Part shown: piece by piece, positions 44,140-51,858 of the stretch
Layout: the number at the start of each line of letters is the position of its first letter
How positions within the stretch are numbered: position 1 is the stretch's first letter
Assembly (NCBI GenBank): GCA_900318335.1
Contig: ONKF01000012.1
Location: 1 to 64,000, forward strand
Length of the DNA: 64,000 nt
From: an uncultured Prevotellaceae bacterium
Lineage (GTDB): Bacteria > Bacteroidota > Bacteroidia > Bacteroidales > Muribaculaceae
Direction: 5' to 3'
Translations under genes and position numbers: made by a program
The notes under the pieces: model-generated
Seen by the model: only the letters and a program-made list of their open reading frames with translations
Told to the model about the DNA's origin: nothing
The model's database searches: none

Positions 44140-44585
44140 TCCAACAGACAGAATAAGCCAAGCACTTCAGAAACCTCCATGGCCTGTATGAAGTCGAAAC
44201 TTTTGGCATGTGACGTCAGATCTGATTCCAGCTCATTCTCCATCGTGTCAAGTGAGTCAAAAATGGAAATGGTCAGGTCACTGACATATTCACGGTTATC
44301 TGAGACCATGTTGAACTTAAACATGTTCTTTCCATTGGCTGTAAAGAAACAGCAATGATGCAGCTTTGCGTTGTCCTTACTTGTGCCATGATAAAGCAGC
44401 GACAGTTCCATGTCATCTTCAAGCATATCCATCACGAGGCTGATTGGCAATGCCTCCTCCAATGTGAAATACAATATGGCGGAATCGTCAGTGATGTCCG
44501 TTTCTTCGGCTGTCGTGTTTTTTATCAACTTTGGCAGCATGAGCGGCGCTAAGGCCATAAATCTGGTTACTTCGTCTTTAATCAT
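44136..44585 (-). CDS. hypothetical acidic element protein (149 aa)
   Basis: Acidic and Leu/Met-rich. An N-terminal helical part (VTRFMALAPLMLPKLI) is followed by a beta-rich middle (AILYFTLEEALPISLVMDML). No motif recognised. It lies 12 bp after the lipoprotein gene and overlaps the next gene by 4 bp, so it is the middle of a leftward operon. Confidence 0.6.
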   Translation of the reverse strand: MIKDEVTRFMALAPLMLPKLIKNTTAEETDITDDSAILYFTLEEALPISLVMDMLEDDMELSLLYHGTSKDNAKLHHCCFFTANGKNMFKFNMVSDNREYVSDLTISIFDSLDTMENELESDLTSHAKSFDFIQAMEVSEVLGLFCLLE

Positions 44586-44597
44586 ATCCTTGAATAT

Positions 44598-45644
44598 TTA
44601 GAGTGTTAATACATACATTTTCAAGAGTTGTTGAGGAAGGAGATAGTTTAAGGCACGTTGGTCAATGCCGAATGTTTCGGCAAACTTGACCGACTTCGGC
44701 AGTTGTGCGATGATGTAGTTGAAATGACTATGTTCCTGTGGCGTGAGTGTGGCGATCGAAAACTGGTCAATGCTGATGAACGGCTGAATAATCATCCATA
44801 GATAGGCATTTCCCTGAGCCTTGCTCATTGTCTTCTGATTGTTGATGTCCGATATGCAGGCGGTGGAGTTTTGCAAAAGCCGTCTGACCGTCCGCATAGA
44901 CATATAGACCATGGCGTCACGTGCAGCAATCTCTCCGTTTTTCGCAGCAATAAAGATGTTCCGGCAAATCCGTTCCGTTTCTTGTGTGATGTCAGATAAC
45001 GGCTCGTTATCCATCTCATAGATGTGAATCAGGAATGAGCGGAACAAAATATCCTCCTTGCCGATGAAGTCAAGCATGGCAGCCTTGTCATGGATGCCGG
45101 ATTGTATGGTGTGCTTCAGTAGGCTACGATATTGAGAAAGAATATCTTTCTTGTTGGCTACAAAGACAGGGACACTGTCTAATGCGACAAAGAAAGGCTG
45201 CGCTTCAATAACGGCCTCGTGCAGCTCATTGTCCTCATGGAATATGGATGTCTGCTCCTTGATTTGCAGAACATCCTCGTATGAGTACCGCCATGTCTCA
45301 GTCAGTCTGAGAAACTCAAAACGAATGGAGTCGTGGATTGATGCATAGTCATTTGCACAATGTAAGTCTTTAATGAATGTGGAATCCTTCATCAGAAAGT
45401 GGTAAACGGTATCTGAGATCTCCTTCCATACCTTGATTTCTTTACAGAATGATGAAGTGTTGCAGGTCTTTGTTTCTTTGACGGAACTCAGATAATCCTG
45501 ATATGCTCTTAACGCATCATTTGAAGATCTGAAATCAAGTTTGTCATCACTGGAGCATGATGAAAACAGGAAAACCGTCAGGCATAATGAACATAGTTTT
45601 AATGTCAAATGTTTTGAGTTTTTGAACGTGTTAAATGTGATCAT
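44598..45644 (-). CDS. lipoprotein of the mobilisation region
   Basis: 348 residues. Signal sequence LKLCSLCLTVFLFSSC with a lipobox ending FSSC near residue 30; SSDDKLDF follows, the usual Bacteroidetes Ser/Asp-rich export context. The mature protein is helical with frequent acidic/aromatic heptads and no recognised family. First gene of the leftward operon, with its own promoter at 45682-45712 divergent from the recombinase-like regulator. Probably an outer-membrane-associated component of mating, but this is positional inference. Confidence 0.65.
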   Translation of the reverse strand: MITFNTFKNSKHLTLKLCSLCLTVFLFSSCSSDDKLDFRSSNDALRAYQDYLSSVKETKTCNTSSFCKEIKVWKEISDTVYHFLMKDSTFIKDLHCANDYASIHDSIRFEFLRLTETWRYSYEDVLQIKEQTSIFHEDNELHEAVIEAQPFFVALDSVPVFVANKKDILSQYRSLLKHTIQSGIHDKAAMLDFIGKEDILFRSFLIHIYEMDNEPLSDITQETERICRNIFIAAKNGEIAARDAMVYMSMRTVRRLLQNSTACISDINNQKTMSKAQGNAYLWMIIQPFISIDQFSIATLTPQEHSHFNYIIAQLPKSVKFAETFGIDQRALNYLLPQQLLKMYVLTL

Positions 45645-45681
45645 ATCCTTATAAAAAATGTTTGGGTTGATTTACAGGATG

Positions 45682-45712
45682 CAAAACTACTGTGTTTTGC
45701 TCAATATATTGA
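45682..45712 (-). promoter_or_regulatory. promoter with palindromic operator for the lipoprotein operon
   Basis: On the minus strand TAGTTTTG (45689-45682) matches the -7 consensus. The 12-bp perfect palindrome TCAATATATTGA occupies 45701-45712, between -7 and -33, and includes one GCTCAATAT site (45699-45707). Confidence 0.6.
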
Positions 45713-45846
45713 TATTATTTCCTAATATTTTAATTATTGGTATCATTTTATTGAGAAATAGAACCAAACAGAACCAAATTGCTTATTTGATTACAAAACA
45801 AAGTGTTAAAGTTGACAAATAAAGTGTCTATTAAATAATTATAATA

Positions 45847-45864
45847 TAACTTTGCGCTCAATAT
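45847..45864 (+). promoter_or_regulatory. promoter of the pseudo-recombinase/topB operon
   Basis: TAACTTTG (45847-45854) is a -7 box; GCTCAATAT (45856-45864) follows immediately where transcription should start. The string TAACTTTGCGCTCAA is repeated exactly in the promoter of the 49693-50448 gene. Confidence 0.65.
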
Positions 45865-45883
45865 TTGCAGCAAGAGGTACAAC

Positions 45884-46495
45884 ATGAGTTGCGTCGGCTA
45901 TATAAATAATGCTCAATATGTTGATAATATTGAAGTGGGGGTTTCAAAGATGAAACAGCTTCAATGTTCCCCTATCCATATTGAGGACAAGGATGACAAT
46001 GATCGTCTTGAATGGAAGTGCTTTCTCGGCAAACTCAATGAAGGCGACGCAGCGGTGCTTCTGTCATTTGACAATGCCTTCAAGAATCACACGGATCTGG
46101 TGTTTTTCCTGAAATACTGCCTAAGTCGGCACATTCGGATTATTTCTTTGTTCGATGGTTTGGACACCTCCGATGAGTTGTTCCCAAATGGCAGCACCAG
46201 GAATGTGCTCTCTGCCATTGTCAATGTGCGTACAGACAAGCGTGATGAAGGTTTTGATGACTTTGAGGCGGAACTCATTGCAGACAAGCACCAGGAGAAG
46301 AAACTGAAGAAATACCGCATGGTCATCAATATGTACAATGCGGGTTACAGCATCAAGGAAATCATGTCAAGGACGGGCTATCACGGGAAGAGCAACATCT
46401 ACAGGATTCTCCACATGTACAATGTGGAGCTGGAATACCCAACGATGGTCCGCACAAGACACCAGTCACCAAATATCATTCAAAGGAACCTGTAA
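45884..46495 (+). CDS. catalytically degenerate serine-recombinase-like regulator
   Basis: 203 residues. The fold follows a resolvase N-terminal domain: CVGYINNAQ where active enzymes have GYxRVST, then AVLLSFDNAFKN where they have WKLDRLGRS, then IRIISLFDGLDTS where they have VSLxEGIDTS. The nucleophilic Ser and the active-site arginines are therefore missing. The C-terminal part carries an HTH (MYNAGYSIKEIMSRTGYHGK). It most likely binds DNA without cutting. It is divergent from the lipoprotein operon, and a near-copy of the operator (TCAATATGTTGA, 45913-45924) lies inside its own coding start, suggesting autoregulation. topB follows 11 bp later. Confidence 0.7.
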   Translation: MSCVGYINNAQYVDNIEVGVSKMKQLQCSPIHIEDKDDNDRLEWKCFLGKLNEGDAAVLLSFDNAFKNHTDLVFFLKYCLSRHIRIISLFDGLDTSDELFPNGSTRNVLSAIVNVRTDKRDEGFDDFEAELIADKHQEKKLKKYRMVINMYNAGYSIKEIMSRTGYHGKSNIYRILHMYNVELEYPTMVRTRHQSPNIIQRNL

Positions 46496-46506
46496 ACATA
46501 ATCGTT

Positions 46507-48624
46507 ATGACAGTTTATATTGCAGAAAAGCCGGACATCGCCACAGCCATAGCGTCTTACTTGTGGACTGATTTTGTCGCCTGTAGGAGCAAGCACTGCT
46601 ATCAGAAAGATGATGTCATCGTGACATGGGCATTTGGCCACATTTTGATGACGGCTATGCCTGAGGCCTACGATAAGGAATATGCTGATTTTAAGAAATA
46701 TCCCATATTCCCGACAGAATGGAAGAAACTCCCCTCGCCAACAGCCAAGGGACAATTTGAGTATATCCGCACTGTTTTGAAGAAGGCCGATGTCGTAGTC
46801 AATGGCGGTGACCCTGACCGTGAGGGGCAGTTGCTGATTGACGAAATATTGGAATATGTAGGCTATAAGGGGGATGTACGGCGCATTCTCATCAATGCCA
46901 AAGACAGCGACAGTATGAAACGGGCGTTTGACAATATCGTGCCGAATGAACGGTTTCGTTCATTGTACCATGCAGGCATGGCGCGTGAACGGGCAGACTG
47001 GTTAGTAGGCATCAATCTGTCGAGGGCATATACGATCAGTGCCCGGACAGGCGGGAATGGTTGTGTCTGGCGTGTAGGGCGTGTGAAGACACCCACGCTT
47101 GCTTTGGTGGTCAATCGGGAAAAGGAGATAAAAGATTTCCATTCCATCAACTACTATGAATTGAAGGCTAACCTCTCAAAGGGCGGCATCCCCTTCACGG
47201 CAACATTGACATCGACAGCGGATGCTCCGACTGACTGCGAAGGGCGTATCATTGACCGGAAATATCTGGAGCGGATCAAGGAAGAAATCAAAAATAAAAC
47301 CGCAAGGGTCGCCCACTGCGAGAGGCATAGCCAGACTGAAAGTTCGCCATTGCCTTACTCCATCGATACTTTGCAGGTGGAAGCCAATAAGCGTTATGGC
47401 ATGTCTCCGTCGAGTGTGCTTGCAAGGGTACAGTCCTTGTATGAAAAGAAGTTCGTGAGCTATCCACGTTCTGACTGTAATTACATCCCATCAAGTCAAC
47501 ACCAGGATGGTGTCCGAATTTTGAAATCCCTTGGCGATTATGGCATGGAGGCTGCACTCCATGCCGACTCCACAATAAAGAGTCGCTGCTTCAATGACAA
47601 CAAGGTCAGCGCACATCATGCGCTGATACCTACTGGCGTTGTCCCAAAAAACTTGGACGAATGGGAGCGCAAGATCTATGACATGATAGCCATGCGGTAC
47701 ATCATCCAGTTCTTTCCCCCTTGTAAATACAACGCCATCAAATACGAAATAGAGGCACAAGGATGTATGTTCGCAGGAACTGGCAAGGCGGTTGTCAGTC
47801 CAGGATGGCGTAGTGTTGCTAAGTCGGATGACAAGGAGGATGAAGTCAAAGACATTCCAAACCTTGTGGTTGGCGATGAGTTCCCTATACCTGTATATAT
47901 TATAGAGGATAAGAAGACCACTCCCCCTAAGCGTTTTACGGAAGGCTCGCTGCTGGCAGCGATGACCAATATCTGGCGTTTTGTCAACCCAGACAATCCT
48001 AACAGAGAGAAACTGAAGGAGTGCAAAGGCATTGGAACGCCGGCAACTCGTGATAGCATCATTGCTGACTTGCTCGCCATATCGTCAGGAAAGTCTCATT
48101 CGTTTCCCTGTATTCAGAAAAAGGGCAAGGAACTCGTTCCGACTGACTTCGGCGTGGCAATGATCGAGAACATTCACGAATCATTGACCAAGCCTGACCT
48201 CACGGCAGAAATGGAGTATAATCTCTCGGCCATTGCCGATGGCAAGATGGGGTTAGGTGACTTTATGGAGCAGACCGAGAGGATGGTTCGGGAAAACATT
48301 AAGTTCGCAGAAGAGAGCTCCCCTCGTATGTCATTGACAATCAAAGCAGCTGAAGGCCAGGAGGTTCCCAATAGGGAATGTCCTGTATGCCATCGTAAAA
48401 CGCTTGTACGCAAGTATTCCCCGAAGACCAAGAAGCACTTCTGGATCTGTCAGGAGAATTCTTGTGTACATCCGACCACTCTGAAACCAATCTTCTATGC
48501 GGACCTGCGGATGAAGCCTGTCATCAAGCTTTGCCCGATATGCGGTCTGCCGCTGATAAGCGTGTTCAGCAAAAAGAAGAAGCAATCATACTGGTTCTGT
48601 CCAAAGTGTAATGAGTTCAAATAA
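46507..48624 (+). CDS. topB: DNA topoisomerase III (type IA)
   Basis: 705 residues. TOPRIM start MTVYIAEKPDIATAIA; acidic metal site NGGDPDREGQLLIDEIL near residue 98; active-site tyrosine in FVSYPRSDCNYIP near 318; GIGTPATRDSII near 503 and SGKSHSFPC. Two C-terminal zinc ribbons follow (CPVCHRKTL...C..C and CPICGLPL...CPKC). Element-borne topoisomerase III is standard in Bacteroidales conjugative elements and is thought to decatenate or process transfer intermediates. It is cotranscribed with the upstream regulator and ends at a clear terminator. Confidence 0.95.
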   Translation: MTVYIAEKPDIATAIASYLWTDFVACRSKHCYQKDDVIVTWAFGHILMTAMPEAYDKEYADFKKYPIFPTEWKKLPSPTAKGQFEYIRTVLKKADVVVNGGDPDREGQLLIDEILEYVGYKGDVRRILINAKDSDSMKRAFDNIVPNERFRSLYHAGMARERADWLVGINLSRAYTISARTGGNGCVWRVGRVKTPTLALVVNREKEIKDFHSINYYELKANLSKGGIPFTATLTSTADAPTDCEGRIIDRKYLERIKEEIKNKTARVAHCERHSQTESSPLPYSIDTLQVEANKRYGMSPSSVLARVQSLYEKKFVSYPRSDCNYIPSSQHQDGVRILKSLGDYGMEAALHADSTIKSRCFNDNKVSAHHALIPTGVVPKNLDEWERKIYDMIAMRYIIQFFPPCKYNAIKYEIEAQGCMFAGTGKAVVSPGWRSVAKSDDKEDEVKDIPNLVVGDEFPIPVYIIEDKKTTPPKRFTEGSLLAAMTNIWRFVNPDNPNREKLKECKGIGTPATRDSIIADLLAISSGKSHSFPCIQKKGKELVPTDFGVAMIENIHESLTKPDLTAEMEYNLSAIADGKMGLGDFMEQTERMVRENIKFAEESSPRMSLTIKAAEGQEVPNRECPVCHRKTLVRKYSPKTKKHFWICQENSCVHPTTLKPIFYADLRMKPVIKLCPICGLPLISVFSKKKKQSYWFCPKCNEFK

Positions 48625-48689
48625 CCGCAGCAATACAAACACCAACTAACTTTTTTCATTTCATACGACTAGTTTTTAATAAAACAACG

Positions 48690-48724
48690 CAGGGGTCACC
48701 TTTGGCAGGCCGCCCCTGTTTTTT
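48690..48724 (+). terminator. rho-independent terminator of topB
   Basis: Stem cagggg (48690-48695) and cccctg (48713-48718) followed by six T (48719-48724). Confidence 0.8.
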
Positions 48725-48823
48725 GTAGCGAAACAAAACCTAAAATAAACCATGTAGCGAAGCGTAAGTCGCTGATATTTAAAAAGAACAATGGGGTTGT
48801 TTGTGCTTCGCTACATCGCTACA
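48724..48823. repeat. cluster of four TGTAGCGA sites
   Basis: tgtagcgaa at 48724-48732 and 48753-48761 in direct orientation; ttcgctaca at 48807-48815 and tcgctaca at 48816-48823 inverted. tgtagcgaagc/gcttcgctaca makes an 11-bp perfect inverted repeat. This could be a binding array for a recombination or replication protein. Confidence 0.6.
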
Positions 48824-49186
48824 AGAAAATAAAGCAATCTCATATGAAGCTATTATATTTCAGATGAATGAGGGTGGTGATGCAGTCCATGCCAACAATG
48901 AATCTGCCTGCCAGGCCATTGCATGGTGGTGACCTGTGAGTGTCGTCGAAAAAGAAACTCCGTGTTATATGTACGGAAAAGAGAAGGCATGTCTGTTGTC
49001 AGACTTGCATTCTCCAGTACATACATCACAGAGTTTCTCGGCGACTCTCACTGGTCATTGTCCAATACTGCGAAGGCTTTCATGCTTGCACGAAAGGCCG
49101 AGACGTGATGGACAAAAGCGATGCCAATGGCTGGCAAGTAGAAAGACACAGAAATTTGGCATGGGCGCATCTTGGGTGAGGATGAG
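48824..49186. other. 360-bp region without supported gene
   Basis: Several overlapping short frames exist in all three rightward phases, which argues against any being real. No repeat or promoter I can defend. Confidence 0.5.
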
Positions 49187-49573
49187 TCATCTTCTTGGAT
49201 AGAATCCTTTGGGTTTTCGTCTAAATGAAGCCAGGCGCATGTCATTCTCTTCGTCTGGATTCATGCTGCTTTCCTGGTTTTTCCTGCCGCCTTCAAGCCA
49301 ATGCACAAGTTCATCTTTGAAAAAAATGAAGTTTTTCCCTCGTTTGGTGACTGTGATGTTGCCACGTTCTACGTGATAGTACATTGTTGATTTCTTCATC
49401 TTCAGGAAGTCACATGCCTCGTCAATAGTCATTGGAATATGTTCGGCTGAAGATGTGGAATTGCCGTCTATCCGTTCTCTGATGGTTTCAATTACACGTT
49501 CAAGCCGCTCCATTTTGCTGAGCACCTGTGAGACCATCATGGGAAGGTCGTTGAATGTGATCTGTTCTTGCAT
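49187..49573 (-). CDS. excisionase-like HTH protein
   Basis: 128 residues. A coiled N-terminus (VSQVLSKMERLERVIETI) is followed by a MerR/excisionase-type helix-turn-helix near 47-95: MTIDEACDFLKMKKSTMYYH, then GNITVTKRGKNFIFFKDELV with the wing and the typical end of an HTH_17 unit. Such small proteins near the integrase steer excision or control gene expression. It ends GFYPRR, the arginine tail shared by many element proteins. Confidence 0.8.
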   Translation of the reverse strand: MQEQITFNDLPMMVSQVLSKMERLERVIETIRERIDGNSTSSAEHIPMTIDEACDFLKMKKSTMYYHVERGNITVTKRGKNFIFFKDELVHWLEGGRKNQESSMNPDEENDMRLASFRRKPKGFYPRR

Positions 49574-49692
49574 ATTGTCGAAATTATTATGATTCCGAGG
49601 GCAAAGTAACAGACTGATTCAATGCTGGATGATGTCATCAAAAGTTAAGTTTGGAATAAGTCAGAATAAGTTGTAACAAGCAGGTAAATGTT

Positions 49693-50448
49693 TTATGGCA
49701 AGCTGGCGGATGGGGTATGAAACTTGAAACAGCCTTTGTCCGGGATGTCTATCGGGATGATGCAAGTTCCATGTTGTCGCAGGTTTTGCCGGATTGATTT
49801 GATTTCAAGATCTCGGAACTCATTGGGGAACGACCGCTTGATAAATATGGCCCGCTGCTCACCATTCCACTTGAAACGTTCTCCGATGTTCCAGGCTAAA
49901 TGTCTGAGGTCCAATGTTGAAAGTTGCCCGTTGGTTATGGACGGCGAAGGTTCAATGTCCTTTGAAGTCTCCCAATTTTTGATGTTGTTACAAAAGACAT
50001 GGAGGTCAGAGGTCTTCATGTAGGGGGCCAGTGTGAGCTCCACGTAATCCAAAACACATGTCATAATTTGACGCTTACGTTGTATGAGCTGCTGCTGATG
50101 GCGTTCTCTGATGACCTCAGTCTTATCTTTCTCCGGCTCTTCTGTCATTAAATCGTTTTTTGATCCAGTGACAAGACGCAACTGCTGCTTACTATGAGGG
50201 ATAACAACTACCGTCTTGCCCATTGCATAACTGATGAATGTCATCCTGATAAGAACCAGCAGCGCCAGGGTAATATATAAGATGGGTGTGAAGGCTTTTG
50301 CTTGCTCATACTGTCCGCTGATGAACTTTGAGGGAAGTATGAACCAGTCGGCACAATCAATCCATTCGAAAAGCATTGCTATATATAAACCCATTGCAAT
50401 ACAGCCTACAACCAAAAAGAAAAGTTCCGTAACCTTTTTGCTCTTCAT
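49693..50448 (-). CDS. hypothetical two-helix membrane protein
   Basis: 251 residues. Transmembrane helices at about 9-28 (LFFLVVGCIAMGLYIAML) and 54-75 (ILYITLALLVLIRMTFI), then a cytoplasmic domain of about 165 residues. This has a basic helical stretch (RERHQQQLIQRKRQIM) and a compact C-terminal domain (LSTLDLRHLAWNIGERF, FIKRSFPNEFRDLEIKSI). The C-terminal domain recalls proteins in other Bacteroidales elements, but I cannot name a family. It has its own promoter containing the shared TAACTTTGCGCTCAA string. Confidence 0.6.
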   Translation of the reverse strand: MKSKKVTELFFLVVGCIAMGLYIAMLFEWIDCADWFILPSKFISGQYEQAKAFTPILYITLALLVLIRMTFISYAMGKTVVVIPHSKQQLRLVTGSKNDLMTEEPEKDKTEVIRERHQQQLIQRKRQIMTCVLDYVELTLAPYMKTSDLHVFCNNIKNWETSKDIEPSPSITNGQLSTLDLRHLAWNIGERFKWNGEQRAIFIKRSFPNEFRDLEIKSIRQNLRQHGTCIIPIDIPDKGCFKFHTPSASLP

Positions 50449-50465
50449 ATTAATGAAATATCAAT

Positions 50466-50483
50466 AATTTGAGCGCAAAGTTA
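50466..50483 (-). promoter_or_regulatory. promoter with GCTCAAATT operator
   Basis: On the minus strand TAACTTTG (50483-50476) is followed directly by CGCTCAAATT. The distance to the ATG at 50448 is 27 bp, almost identical to the layout at 45847-45884. Confidence 0.65.
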
Positions 50484-50560
50484 CGGAATTATCCACTAAT
50501 AACAGCAATCAATCCATCATAATTATGGATTTTGTGGTTAATTGGCTTATTTCTTCATTG

Positions 50561-50576
50561 CCTCAATATATTGAGG
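50561..50576. promoter_or_regulatory. 16-bp palindrome CCTCAATATATTGAGG
   Basis: A perfect palindrome between the integrase stop and the promoter at 50483. It contains the same TCAATATATTGA core as the 45701-45712 operator. It may also act as a weak terminator for the integrase gene. Confidence 0.55.
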
Positions 50577-50589
50577 GGTTTCGTAATCT

Positions 50590-51756
50590 TCAGCCACAAT
50601 TCCTCGTTTTCTTGGTTTGAGCCGTTACTTTTTTATCATCACCGAGAAGCATGGATGATATTCTTTCGGCAGCTTCCCGTCTCTTTGGGTCGGCATGACA
50701 AGTATAGATTTGTGTGGTTGTGACACTCTTGTGTGCCAGGAGCTGCTGGACAGTGTAGAGATCCGTGCCAAGTTCCACTTGGAGCGATGCGAAAGTATGC
50801 CGGAATGAGTGGAATGTTATCCGCTTTCTGATACCGGCCTTAGCAAGCCAGGTTTTCAGCGGTTTCCGTGCCATGTCTATCTCAAACCCGTCAAATACCG
50901 GCCCATATAAGGATTTTCGTCCCTCAGAGATGAGGTCGTATGCTCCCATAGTGATTGGGATAAGGTTATGTGTTTTAGTCTTTTGTGCATAGAACTCGAC
51001 ATACTTGTTGCCGTCGGCGTATTCCTTGATGTTTTCCCATCTGAGATTGATGATGTCACTTCGGCGCATACCTGTTAAGCAAGCGAAAATTGATGCCTTT
51101 TTCAGTACGTCGATGTCACATGGAGTACGGTAAAGCCTGCGAAGCTCTTCCATTGACAGACTCTGCTTGTCAACAGGAATGGTCTTGATTTTGTCCAAGA
51201 AGTCATTGGGGTTAGTTTGGATCATCTTGTCACGGTAAGCAATATTCAGGAAGCCACGGAATGTTGACCAATAGCCAGCGACTGAGTTGATGGCCATCGG
51301 TCTGCCGTTGCGCATGTTCTTTGCTGTCAGAAGGTAATCGCGGAACTTGTTGCACAGTTCAACGTCGATTTCCTTGCAGCTGCACTTGCCGCCAACAAAG
51401 TATGAGAAGTGTTCATAGACAAACCTCCACTTGGGGTCTTTGTTTTGAAGCATCTGATAGAAGTAGGCAAGGAAGTCGCCGTTGAATCTCTTTTTGTCAA
51501 AAAAGTCATAACGTTCGTTCACGATGGACTCAAAACGCCTGCAGCGAATGGCTTCAGCTTTTTCAATCATTACCTTATTGAAGTCCTTCTCACGCTTGTT
51601 TTGGGGCTTGGGATAAATGTAAATACCAAGCGATTCACGACGGATGGTCTTCATGGAAATGATGTCACGATAGCCTGGATAATAGTCCAGATAGAGGGAA
51701 ATCATCCCGCATTTGAGGATGCGTTTCCGAAGTGTGATTGTCTTGCAGTACTGCAT
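50590..51756 (-). CDS. tyrosine recombinase / integrase
   Basis: 388 residues. N-terminal arm-binding and SAM-like core-binding regions, then the catalytic domain with Arg I in CLTGMRRSDIINLRW near residue 229, HSFRHTFASL near 322 (HxxR) and LLAHKSVTTTQIY near 345, where H and the nucleophilic Tyr complete the R-K-H-R-H-Y set. It drives integration and excision of the element. It sits at the element end next to the multi-HTH gene, the arrangement common in Bacteroidales integrative elements. No catalytic residue is missing. Confidence 0.9.
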   Translation of the reverse strand: MQYCKTITLRKRILKCGMISLYLDYYPGYRDIISMKTIRRESLGIYIYPKPQNKREKDFNKVMIEKAEAIRCRRFESIVNERYDFFDKKRFNGDFLAYFYQMLQNKDPKWRFVYEHFSYFVGGKCSCKEIDVELCNKFRDYLLTAKNMRNGRPMAINSVAGYWSTFRGFLNIAYRDKMIQTNPNDFLDKIKTIPVDKQSLSMEELRRLYRTPCDIDVLKKASIFACLTGMRRSDIINLRWENIKEYADGNKYVEFYAQKTKTHNLIPITMGAYDLISEGRKSLYGPVFDGFEIDMARKPLKTWLAKAGIRKRITFHSFRHTFASLQVELGTDLYTVQQLLAHKSVTTTQIYTCHADPKRREAAERISSMLLGDDKKVTAQTKKTRNCG

Positions 51757-51858
51757 GTCTTTATTGTTTTATTAGTTTGCAAATGTCTTTACTTATTTTA
51801 TGCTGATGGCAATCAGCGGATTATAATTGAAAATAATGCTGGGATAAGTCTGAACTTA

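Noticed and set aside
48923..49202. Three overlapping rightward ORFs after topB
   Set aside because: Open frames in all three phases without homology indicate non-coding sequence.
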